A DNA stretch of 8,140 nt from an uncultured Spirochaetaceae bacterium (GTDB lineage Bacteria; Spirochaetota; Spirochaetia; Treponematales; Treponemataceae), in the NCBI GenBank assembly GCA_902773215.1, contig CACYDQ010000407.1, forward strand, positions 1 through 8,140. The letters run 5' to 3'. Positions 1 to 5,648 of the stretch are shown in pieces. The stretch's first letter is position 1, and each line of letters opens with the position of its first letter. Under the pieces are notes generated by a model, which saw only the letters and a program-made list of their open reading frames with translations, was not told the origin of the DNA and ran no database searches. The position numbers and the translations under genes were made by a program.

Positions 1-862
1 AATAGCTTTTGTTTCCGACCATCCAGTCCATATTCAAATCCGAATACAGCATCATCTCGCCCCCGCCCAGCTTCGCCGCCATCGCAAGAAAGCGCAGCAC
101 GGCATTCCGCAGGCCTTCGGTACCGGTGTAGACCTCTGACCGGTCATCCAGCACTTCTTTGCCCGCCGCTTCTTCCAGAGAAAGGGGGATAAATTCCTCA
201 GAAACGGATTCCGCTTCATCCTGAAGGCTGACTGCCCTGCCGCAGAACCAGCTGTTGAACGCTTCTTCACTCAGTTCGGCCTGCCCTTCGCAGTTCATCA
301 GCTTGAGGACAGAATCGAGCCGTCCCCGCTTGAGCAGATAGTCATACAGCAGTGCGGACAGCTTTGCGACAAAGTCCCGGTTGGTATTGCAGGAACGCTT
401 GCCGTTCCGGTAACGGCTTATCACGGAATAGTCTATGTTCATCAGGCGGGCAAGGCGGGCATTTGAAAGTTCCGCTATTTCCATAAGCGCATCAAGCCGC
501 CTGCCGAACTGCAGGTTCTCGTTCTTTTCAGAAGGCTTCCGTCCCCGCTTCCACTCGCCGTCCGCAGCTTCCCCGCTGTCTGCATACAGGAAATCCAGCA
601 GTGCGCGGGAAAAGTCACTGCCGGAAGCATCCCCCGCTATGCCGATGCAGGCCCCCAGTTCCTGCAGCAGGGACTCGCGGGCAGCATACTCGTACAGGCG
701 GGGAACAAGCGTCTGCATGGTATCGCTTGACCGGGACGGAATGCGGTCTCCCCGCCGAATGCGGCTGATATAGGAAGCATCGCAGCCGGCAAATTCCGCA
801 AAGACGGAATTCCGCTGCAGCTGCAGGACAGAGAACACCTCATTCAAGCGATCGCAGAACAT
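1..862 (-). CDS. Regulator with two helix-turn-helix segments (3' end beyond window)
   Basis: A frame open for 287 codons starts at ATG 862-860 and runs off the left edge, so the C-terminus is unseen. Two XRE-like helix-turn-helix segments are visible. The first is at about residues 15-43 and includes CDASYISRIRRGDRIPS. The second is at about residues 120-160 and includes NIDYSVISRYRNGKRS. Each has the S-x-I-S-R-x-R-x-G pattern of a recognition helix followed by a turn. Between them lies a polar linker (about 95-118). Residues 240-287 look like the start of a further domain that I do not recognise. The likely role is DNA-binding transcriptional control in the cytoplasm. The ATG has no Shine-Dalgarno, but a TATACT hexamer ends 6 nt upstream, so the mRNA may be leaderless. 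The gene is divergent from the mnmG stub. Ligand and targets are unknown. The DNA-binding call is fairly sure; the family is not. Confidence 0.8.
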   Translation of the reverse strand, partial: MFCDRLNEVFSVLQLQRNSVFAEFAGCDASYISRIRRGDRIPSRSSDTMQTLVPRLYEYAARESLLQELGACIGIAGDASGSDFSRALLDFLYADSGEAADGEWKRGRKPSEKNENLQFGRRLDALMEIAELSNARLARLMNIDYSVISRYRNGKRSCNTNRDFVAKLSALLYDYLLKRGRLDSVLKLMNCEGQAELSEEAFNSWFCGRAVSLQDEAESVSEEFIPLSLEEAAGKEVLDDRSEVYTGTEGLRNAVLRFLAMAAKLGGGEMMLYSDLNMDWMVGNKSY

Positions 863-866
863 AGGT

Positions 867-880
867 ATAGTATACACTAT
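867..880 (-). promoter_or_regulatory. -10 box and palindrome at the start of the HTH regulator gene
   Basis: ATAGT-ATAC-ACTAT is an inverted repeat with 5-bp arms and a 4-bp centre. Read on the minus strand it contains TATACT (874-869), a 5/6 match to the -10 consensus, ending 6 nt before the ATG at 862. The region 17 bp upstream (CCATTT) is a poor -35. A palindrome over the -10 of a regulator gene suggests autoregulation, which is an inference. Confidence 0.4.
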
Positions 881-885
881 CCGCA

Positions 886-942
886 GGGAAAAAATGGCGT
901 GACTTTAAATCCGGCATTGCTTTTTTTCAGTCATTTTTTCCC
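886..942. repeat. 11-bp inverted repeat between the divergent starts
   Basis: GGGAAAAAATG (886-896) and CATTTTTTCCC (932-942) are exact reverse complements, 35 bp apart, in the gap between the HTH gene and mnmG. Each arm sits just upstream of, or over, the -35 region of the gene it faces. They may be paired binding sites, UP-element-like tracts, or chance in a T-rich spacer. Confidence 0.5.
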
Positions 943-943
943 C

Positions 944-972
944 TTGAGGAAAGTGCCTTTTTGAGCTATCAT
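944..972 (+). promoter_or_regulatory. Sigma-70-like promoter of the mnmG stub
   Basis: TTGAGG (944-949), a 17-bp spacer and TATCAT (967-972) form a promoter preceded by T-rich tracts. The expected start point is about 979-981, at the mnmG ATG (981), so little or no leader would be made. No Shine-Dalgarno is close to the ATG; the nearest GAGG lies over 30 bp upstream and overlaps the -35. Confidence 0.55.
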
Positions 973-980
973 GCACGGCG

Positions 981-1438
981 ATGTCTTTCTACAGTTCTTT
1001 TGATGTCGCCGTGGTCGGCGGCGGACACGCGGGCATAGAGGCTTCCCTCGCAGCAGCACGGATGGGGCTCAAGACCTTGCTGATTACACAGACAGTGGAC
1101 TCAATCGGACGCATGAGCTGCAATCCTTCCATCGGGGCATCGCAAAGGGAAACATCGTCCGCGAGATTGACGCGCTCGGCGGCGAGATGGGAAAGCTGAT
1201 TGACCGGACGATGATTCAGTTCCGCCTGCTGAACCGCAGCCGCGGTCCCGCCGTACAGGCACCGAGAAGCCAGGCCGACAAGCTGGAATACGCAGCCCTC
1301 GCCCGCCGCACCCTCGAAACGCAGGAAGGGCTTTCCACCCTGATGGACACAGCGGTAGACATCCTCACCGTACCGGGCTCCTCCCCCCTGCCGCCTTCGC
1401 CCCACTTGCCCGCGTTCGTGCTGCCTTTCACGCTGTAG
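981..1438 (+). pseudogene. mnmG: 5' fragment of mnmG, frameshifted and truncated
   Basis: MnmG is the FAD-dependent subunit that, with MnmE, modifies the wobble uridine of certain tRNAs. Residues 1-52 carry the FAD-binding GxGxxG motif (VVGGGHAG) and the family's MSCNPSIG. The frame then breaks in the G run at 1134-1137: one extra G would restore [18 protein letters not shown]. The shifted frame continues with family sequence (MIQFRLLNRSRGPAVQAPRS) to about 1366 (VDIL). After that the reading turns into Pro-rich, non-homologous sequence and stops at 1436-1438. About 129 of a usual 620 or so residues remain, so all later domains are missing. The promoter and start are intact. A full copy may exist elsewhere, or the break may be an assembly or homopolymer error. 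Identity is near certain; the cause is not. Confidence 0.88.
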
Positions 1439-1536
1439 CAGGGCTTGAGCCCTTCCTTCTCGCTCAGCAGGTTGCAGAACGCCAGCAGCATCGTCAGGGC
1501 GAACATGCCCAGCTTCATCATTTTACGCTTTTTCAT
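1216..1536 (-). CDS. Stub of an exported or lipoprotein-like gene, unrecognised
   Basis: ATG 1536-1534 is preceded by AAGGAGG (1547-1541) with 4 nt spacing, the best ribosome-binding site in the window, so translation here is likely. The N-terminus MKKRKMMKLGMFALTMLLAF is a classic export signal: basic residues and then a hydrophobic core. LAFC could be a loose spirochaetal lipobox, but Phe before Cys is unusual. Only about 56 codons lie outside the mnmG fragment; from about 1366 down to the stop the frame reads antisense through mnmG, so that tail is not native. The original protein has therefore lost its 3' part. I do not recognise the remaining 35 or so residues after the signal (Gly/Glu-rich at the junction). 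It may be non-functional. Confidence 0.5.
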   Translation of the reverse strand: MKKRKMMKLGMFALTMLLAFCNLLSEKEGLKPCYSVKGSTNAGKWGEGGRGEEPGTVRMSTAVSIRVESPSCVSRVRRARAAYSSLSAWLLGACTAGPRLRFSRRN

Positions 1537-1559
1537 AGAGCCTCCTTATGCCGTATGAA

Positions 1560-1604
1560 TTAAAAATGGGATGGTACGCCCGTTTCCGAGCGAACCATCC
1601 CATT
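1560..1604 (-). terminator. Rho-independent terminator downstream of the hydrolase gene
   Basis: Perfect 11-bp arms (AATGGGATGGT at 1565-1575 and its complement at 1594-1604) plus an inner CGC/GCG pairing form a long hairpin. On the minus strand it is followed by TTTTTAATT. It lies about 100 bp past the hydrolase stop and before the next minus-strand start at 1536. Confidence 0.7.
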
Positions 1605-1613
1605 ATTATATCA
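1605..1613 (-). promoter_or_regulatory. Extended -10 promoter for the exported-protein stub
   Basis: On the minus strand TGATATAAT reads as an extended -10 (TGn plus a perfect TATAAT at 1610-1605). No good -35 lies 16-18 bp upstream, as is common for extended -10 promoters. The expected start point is near 1598, inside the terminator hairpin, giving a leader of about 60 nt that includes the strong Shine-Dalgarno of the 1536 start. Confidence 0.5.
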
Positions 1614-1617
1614 TACC

Positions 1618-1669
1618 TGTGAAAAAAAACATTGTGACTTGCATTTTTAGCAATGACATTTTGGTCACA
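1618..1669. repeat. TGTGA/TCACA repeats and weak hairpin with T8
   Basis: TGTGA occurs at 1618-1622 and 1633-1637, and its inverse TCACA at 1665-1669; the last two extend to TGTGAC and GTCACA. A tight TTGC/GCAA hairpin lies inside. Eight T on the minus strand (1629-1622) follow. This could be a second, weaker hydrolase terminator or regulator sites for the adjacent minus-strand promoter. Confidence 0.3.
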
Positions 1670-1704
1670 GTTTTACGGTGGCAGGTCCCCCTCATTCCGT
1701 TTGA

Positions 1705-3357
1705 TTACAGTACCACCGGCGGGGTATCGGTGATGCCCCAGTCGTCATCGTCCTTGGGGGCCGGCCTGTCCTCATCCCTCCTCCTGTCCTTGTCTTTCTT
1801 GTTCTCTTTCTCCTTCTTCTTGTCCTTCCTGGATCTGGGCTCGTCTTCCTCGTCCGCGTCGTCATCCCGGACGCTTATGTCCCGCTTGCCGAGCTTCTGG
1901 TCGGAGAGCCAGTCGAACAGCTTGAGCTTGTTGCTCGCGCATTCGTCACGGAAGAGGGGAACCCAGCATTCGTGCGCGTCGTACGTGGACTTATCCTTCT
2001 TCTTGTTCCTCGCGGAGTTTACGGATATCTCCTCGTAGACGGTCTCGTGCAGGTTCTCCGCTTCTTCGTCCTTCAGCCTGCGGATGGTGGCGGCGGAGAA
2101 GTCCCTGCTGTCCACGGTCGTGTCCGCCGTGGAGTAGACGAACCAGAGGGGCATCTGGGCCAGGTTGGCGATTTCCGAATGGGTCAGCTTGCTGTCGGGG
2201 TACTCCTCGGACACGGGGACGGCGGCGGCAAAGAAGTCCGGGTACTCCACGCACATGTTCAGCGCCATGTAGCCGCCCGCTCCTGCGCCCATGATGTAGA
2301 TGCGGTCCGGGTCTATGTCCGGGTTCTTCCGTATATGCTCGTCTATCAGCTCCTTGAGGGCCTCGGTGTAGTAGGAGACCTTTGCGGTCTTGTCATCGTC
2401 CATATTCGCCTCGGACGAAGAGAAGATTTCGTGCATGAAGCGCCATACCGGGTCGGTTATCTTGTGTATCGCCTCGTCTATCTCGGCGGGAATCCAGATC
2501 CTGAAGCCGAACTTGTCCACGGAGCTGGTCTCCAGCCAGCTTCCGGGGCACTGGGGCATCAGCACCGCCGCCCCGTTCCTGAAATGCCGCTGGATGTCCT
2601 CCCCGATAAGGTTGCCGCTCATGCAGCTGAGGACGGGCATGTAGGGGTTCTTGACGGCGGAATCCTCCGTGCCGTGCAGCCAGACAATCAGCGGCTTCTT
2701 GCCCTTTGTGCCGGGCATCCATGAGAGGGAGCCGAGCTCAATGTCCTCATCCCCGGCATCATACCGGTAGGAGGAGACCGTGAACTGTGCCGCCACCGGG
2801 CTGACGATGGCAGTACGCCTGGTGATGGAGATATCGAGCTTCTCGCTCTCTATCCGCATCCCGTAGGCCTGGTCGAATTTCGCCGTGACGGGCAGCTGCA
2901 GGAAGGGGTTGCAGATGGAGATGTCCGGGCCGGATTCCAGCTCCAGGCAGAGGTACTGGCTGCTGTCGCCCTTCTTGAGCTCCTTGCCGTCCTTGTCGGT
3001 CAGGTAGGCGGCGGTCACCTTGCGGCTGCCCTTGACGATTCCCTTGCCCTTGTCCGCCTTGTCCGACGATGTGGAGATGACCACGTCCACGTCGAACGCG
3101 GAGGCGGAGATTTTGCTGTCCTTCGTCTTTTTGCCCAGATTGACGATTACTTTGTCCACGGCGGGACCCCAGTCGTAGGCGGTTATGTACATCACGTACT
3201 CGTCGGACTCGGGGCTTGCGCTCTCCACGAGCTTCAGGTCGGGAAGCCCCTTCTTCTGCGCGAGGGAGTTCCCGTAGTCCTGGAACTGCGCCGCGTCAAG
3301 GGCGAAGAGTGATGCCGCGCACAGGGCGGCTGCCAGATAACAAACAAAACGTCTCAT
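1705..3357 (-). CDS. Secreted EstA-type alpha/beta hydrolase lacking the nucleophilic Ser
   Basis: This 550-residue protein starts at ATG 3357-3355, with GGAGGA 7 nt upstream. Residues 1-20 form a Sec signal peptide. About 50-200 is a beta-rich N-terminal domain with YDWGPAVDKVIVNLG, typical of the Ig-like domain of EstA-type esterases. About 215-490 is an alpha/beta hydrolase: PLIVWLHG (His228-Gly229, oxyanion side), DPDRIYIMGAGAGGYMALNM (nucleophile elbow), FVYSTADTTVD (Asp412) and YDAHECW (His462). In relatives the elbow reads G-x-S-x-G; here it is G-A-Gly359-A-G, so the nucleophile is missing while Asp and His remain. Residues 497-540 are a tail dominated by Lys, Arg, Asp and Glu. It is probably periplasmic or surface-exposed, and either a binding or scaffold pseudoenzyme or an enzyme with altered chemistry. 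The gene is monocistronic, with a terminator about 100 bp downstream. The fold is fairly sure; the substrate is unknown. Confidence 0.85.
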   Translation of the reverse strand: MRRFVCYLAAALCAASLFALDAAQFQDYGNSLAQKKGLPDLKLVESASPESDEYVMYITAYDWGPAVDKVIVNLGKKTKDSKISASAFDVDVVISTSSDKADKGKGIVKGSRKVTAAYLTDKDGKELKKGDSSQYLCLELESGPDISICNPFLQLPVTAKFDQAYGMRIESEKLDISITRRTAIVSPVAAQFTVSSYRYDAGDEDIELGSLSWMPGTKGKKPLIVWLHGTEDSAVKNPYMPVLSCMSGNLIGEDIQRHFRNGAAVLMPQCPGSWLETSSVDKFGFRIWIPAEIDEAIHKITDPVWRFMHEIFSSSEANMDDDKTAKVSYYTEALKELIDEHIRKNPDIDPDRIYIMGAGAGGYMALNMCVEYPDFFAAAVPVSEEYPDSKLTHSEIANLAQMPLWFVYSTADTTVDSRDFSAATIRRLKDEEAENLHETVYEEISVNSARNKKKDKSTYDAHECWVPLFRDECASNKLKLFDWLSDQKLGKRDISVRDDDADEEDEPRSRKDKKKEKENKKDKDRRRDEDRPAPKDDDDWGITDTPPVVL

Positions 3358-3413
3358 TTCATTCTCCTCCGTATGAGTTTAAAAAAATCCGCCGGGCAAA
3401 GGTTTCATTCTTC

Positions 3414-3442
3414 TTGCAAAAGCGCTTGATTGGGGATAGGAT
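3414..3442 (+). promoter_or_regulatory. Probable promoter of the kinase gene
   Basis: TTGCAA (3414-3419), a 17-bp spacer and TAGGAT (3437-3442) give a moderate sigma-70 match, with a start point near 3449. That leaves a 10-nt leader holding GGAAGG just before ATG 3459. It also argues against the in-frame ATG at 3441, which would lie upstream of the start point. Confidence 0.4.
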
Positions 3443-3458
3443 GGGGCAAGGAAGGACT

Positions 3459-4028
3459 ATGGACTGCGTTATACTGATGGGAATAAAGCACTGCGGCAAA
3501 TCCACGCAGGCGAGGCTGCTCTCGCAGCGGCTTGGCATAGCAAGCTATGACACGGATGACATTATCACGGATATGACGGGTAAAAGCCCCCGCGAGATAT
3601 ACCAATCGGGCGGCAAGGAGGCGTTCAAGGCCGCAGAGACAGCCGCCTGCAGGCAGCTTGCATCCCGGCTTTCGGAGAGCGGGGAGCAGGCGGTCATAGC
3701 GACGGGAGGGGGCATCTGCTGCAACGAGGAGGCCCTTTCTGCCCTGCGGCCGCTCGGCAGGCTCGTGTTCCTGAATGCCCCCGAGAAAGCCGCCGCCGAC
3801 AGGATTATCCGTGAAGCCCGCGAGCTGGCGCAGGGTGGCTTTGAGAACCTGCCTGCCTACATAGCGGCGAAGAGCCCCAGGACGATTCTGGAAATCCGCT
3901 CAATCTTTCATGATTTTTATATGGAAAGAACTTCCCTCTACTCCCGCGCCGCCGACATCACTGTCGATATGGGGCGGGCGGGCAAGGAGGAGAATGCGGC
4001 CAAGATAGCCGCCCTAGTTGCTGGTTAG
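3459..4028 (+). CDS. Shikimate-kinase-like P-loop kinase
   Basis: The 189-residue product is close to shikimate kinase in size and layout. It has a Walker A GIKHCGKST (residues 8-16), a DTDD acidic motif (31-34), GKSPREIYQSGGKEAFKAAE in the shikimate-binding region, ATGGG (81-85) and a C-terminal YSRAADITVD. True shikimate kinases phosphorylate shikimate with ATP in chorismate synthesis. Two key features differ: the Arg of the usual F-R-x-x-E is Lys57, and the Arg-Pro-Leu-Leu lid motif is absent, replaced by a divergent segment at about 115-155. An Arg in the later substrate motif (Arg157) is kept. ATG 3459 is preferred because GGAAGG lies just upstream; longer in-frame starts would run antisense into the hydrolase. 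No other aromatic-pathway gene is nearby. It could be a working AroK or a related kinase with another substrate. Confidence 0.75.
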   Translation: MDCVILMGIKHCGKSTQARLLSQRLGIASYDTDDIITDMTGKSPREIYQSGGKEAFKAAETAACRQLASRLSESGEQAVIATGGGICCNEEALSALRPLGRLVFLNAPEKAAADRIIREARELAQGGFENLPAYIAAKSPRTILEIRSIFHDFYMERTSLYSRAADITVDMGRAGKEENAAKIAALVAG

Positions 4029-5648
4029 CAGCTCCTTCTTCTCTTCCGGGGCCTGTACAAGGTTGGGAAGGCTCTGATCCTTCCTCCGTATGTAAAAATA
4101 TTTGAAGGGATGCAGATCCATCGCGTTGGACTGCCATCCGCCAACTATCTCCGTGTCGATTACGTGCAGGCTGACGGGGTGGTAGACCGGAATGACCACG
4201 CAGTCGTCCAGCAGCATGGTCTCTGCCTGGGAGAGCAGCTTGTAATGCTCCGCGCTGCTTGTCGCGACCGAAGCCTGATGGAGCAGGCTGTCGAATTCCG
4301 CGCTGTCGTATTTTGCGACGTTGAGCGATGAGTCGCTCCTGAACAGCTCAAGGAAGGCGAGGGGGTCGGCGAAGTCCCCGATCCAGGAGTAGGCGAACAA
4401 GTCCGCGTCCCAGGTGGGGATCTCAAAGTTGTAGGCTTCCGAAGCCTTTATCTCGCTGACAAGCTCCACGCCGAGCGGCTGCCAGGCCTTGGCCAGTATC
4501 TGGACGAAGTTTTTCATGAACTCGCTGTCCGTTATGCCGAACTTAATCGTGATTTTTTCTTTCGCGCCGAGTCCTGCCTTCTCACGGGCCTTGCGCATCA
4601 TCATAACCGCGTCGTCGCTGTCGTAGTCATCGAAGCCCGGGACTTCCGGATAGCCGGTCAGGGGGTAGACCAGGGTCGTCGCCGGGACGGTTATGTCCTC
4701 GCGGAGCTTGTCGTAGGGAATCGCCTCGAGCAAAGCCTCGCGTATTTCCTGGGTGTTCCACTTCTTGCCGTTGAGCTTGAAGAAGATGTAGTAGGTTCCG
4801 AATTCCGCCGCGACCTTGATGGCATTGCGGTTGATGATTTTGGAGGCGTTGACGTTTCCTTCGGGAATCCAGTCCACGGCACCCGTGTTGAACAGGTAGG
4901 CGTTCTCGTCAAGGTCATCGCTCTGGATTATCGTGATGCCGGGAATGAGGATGTTCGCCGCATCACGGTAGTTCTTGTTCTTGACCAGCTCAAGCCGGCC
5001 GTTCTCATAGGACTTGAGGGTGAAGGCCCCGCTGTAGGAGTTCTTCTTCTTGCTGACCGCGCTGAAGGCATGGTGGCAGAGAATTTTTGGCAGGTGCTCG
5101 GCCGGCTCCTCCAGATGGATGACGAGGGTCTTGTCGTCGCGGGCCGTAATGCCCACCTCGTCGCGCTTGCCCTTGCCCAGGCGGTAGTTCCTGGCTCCCT
5201 CTATGCAGTCCAGGAGTGAGGCATAGGGGGCACGGGGGTTGGACAGGAGATCCAGCCATGACTCGCGGAAGGTGCTCGCGGTGATTTTCTCTCCCGTGCT
5301 GAACTTGGCTCCGTCGATTATCGTGAATGTCCATCGTTTCTTGTTCCGTGACAGCTTGTAAGATGCGCAGAGGGCGTTCTGCGGCTCCAGGTTGACGGGA
5401 TTGTAGGAAAAAAGCCCCTCGTACAGGCCCGACAGGAGCTGTGCCTCGGAGGTGTAGCTTGCTGTCTGGGGGTTCAGGTCGTATGGATGGCCCATCGTCA
5501 GCATGACGACGTTGCGCTGCAAGGATTTCTCCACACCCGGGATGTCGTTGGACTCCTTGTCCGCCTGGGGGGTGTAGACCGGGGCCGCAAAGGACGGCAC
5601 CATAAGGACCGCCGCCAGGGCAGCCCTTAAAACGCTTTTCATTTTCAT
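4014..5648 (-). CDS. Peptide-type ABC transporter solute-binding protein (family 5)
   Basis: This 544-residue protein has the length and layout of OppA/DppA-type binding proteins. A Sec signal peptide (about 1-21, MKMKSVLRAALAAVLMVPSF) ends at a likely signal peptidase I site; no lipobox Cys follows, so it should be a free periplasmic protein, not a lipoprotein. Family traits include GLYEGLFSYNP near the N-terminus, RWTFTIIDGAKFSTGEKITA, and the late AYSWIGDFADPLAFLELFRS with YDSAEFDSLL. The likely ligand is an oligopeptide, but family 5 also binds nickel, sugars and other solutes. ATG 5648 overlaps the upstream gene's stop as ATGA, implying translational coupling; GGAA lies about 7 nt before it. 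No permease or ATPase gene is adjacent, so it must share a transporter encoded elsewhere. Its last 15 bp overlap the 3' end of the kinase gene. Confidence 0.9.
   Translation of the reverse strand: MKMKSVLRAALAAVLMVPSFAAPVYTPQADKESNDIPGVEKSLQRNVVMLTMGHPYDLNPQTASYTSEAQLLSGLYEGLFSYNPVNLEPQNALCASYKLSRNKKRWTFTIIDGAKFSTGEKITASTFRESWLDLLSNPRAPYASLLDCIEGARNYRLGKGKRDEVGITARDDKTLVIHLEEPAEHLPKILCHHAFSAVSKKKNSYSGAFTLKSYENGRLELVKNKNYRDAANILIPGITIIQSDDLDENAYLFNTGAVDWIPEGNVNASKIINRNAIKVAAEFGTYYIFFKLNGKKWNTQEIREALLEAIPYDKLREDITVPATTLVYPLTGYPEVPGFDDYDSDDAVMMMRKAREKAGLGAKEKITIKFGITDSEFMKNFVQILAKAWQPLGVELVSEIKASEAYNFEIPTWDADLFAYSWIGDFADPLAFLELFRSDSSLNVAKYDSAEFDSLLHQASVATSSAEHYKLLSQAETMLLDDCVVIPVYHPVSLHVIDTEIVGGWQSNAMDLHPFKYFYIRRKDQSLPNLVQAPEEKKELLTSN

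Noticed and set aside
637..843. A minus-strand start at 843
   Set aside because: It is in a different frame from the long HTH-coding frame that starts at 862 and spans the whole left end.
1618..1669. A CRP-type binding site (TGTGA-N6-TCACA)
   Set aside because: The half-sites are present but 27 bp apart, not 6, so they do not form a standard CRP site.
1972..2724. A 250-codon open frame on the plus strand
   Set aside because: It is wholly antisense to the hydrolase gene, low in complexity (Val, Gly, Arg rich) and has no recognisable domain. It is a by-product of high GC content.
3216..3458. An 81-codon N-terminal extension of the kinase
   Set aside because: It overlaps the start of the hydrolase gene antisense, is Arg/Pro/Ser rich, and lies upstream of the predicted promoter and the ribosome-binding site before ATG 3459.
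5005..5334. Alternate-frame ORFs inside the binding-protein gene
   Set aside because: They overlap a full-length family-5 binding protein in the correct frame and show biased, non-protein-like composition.
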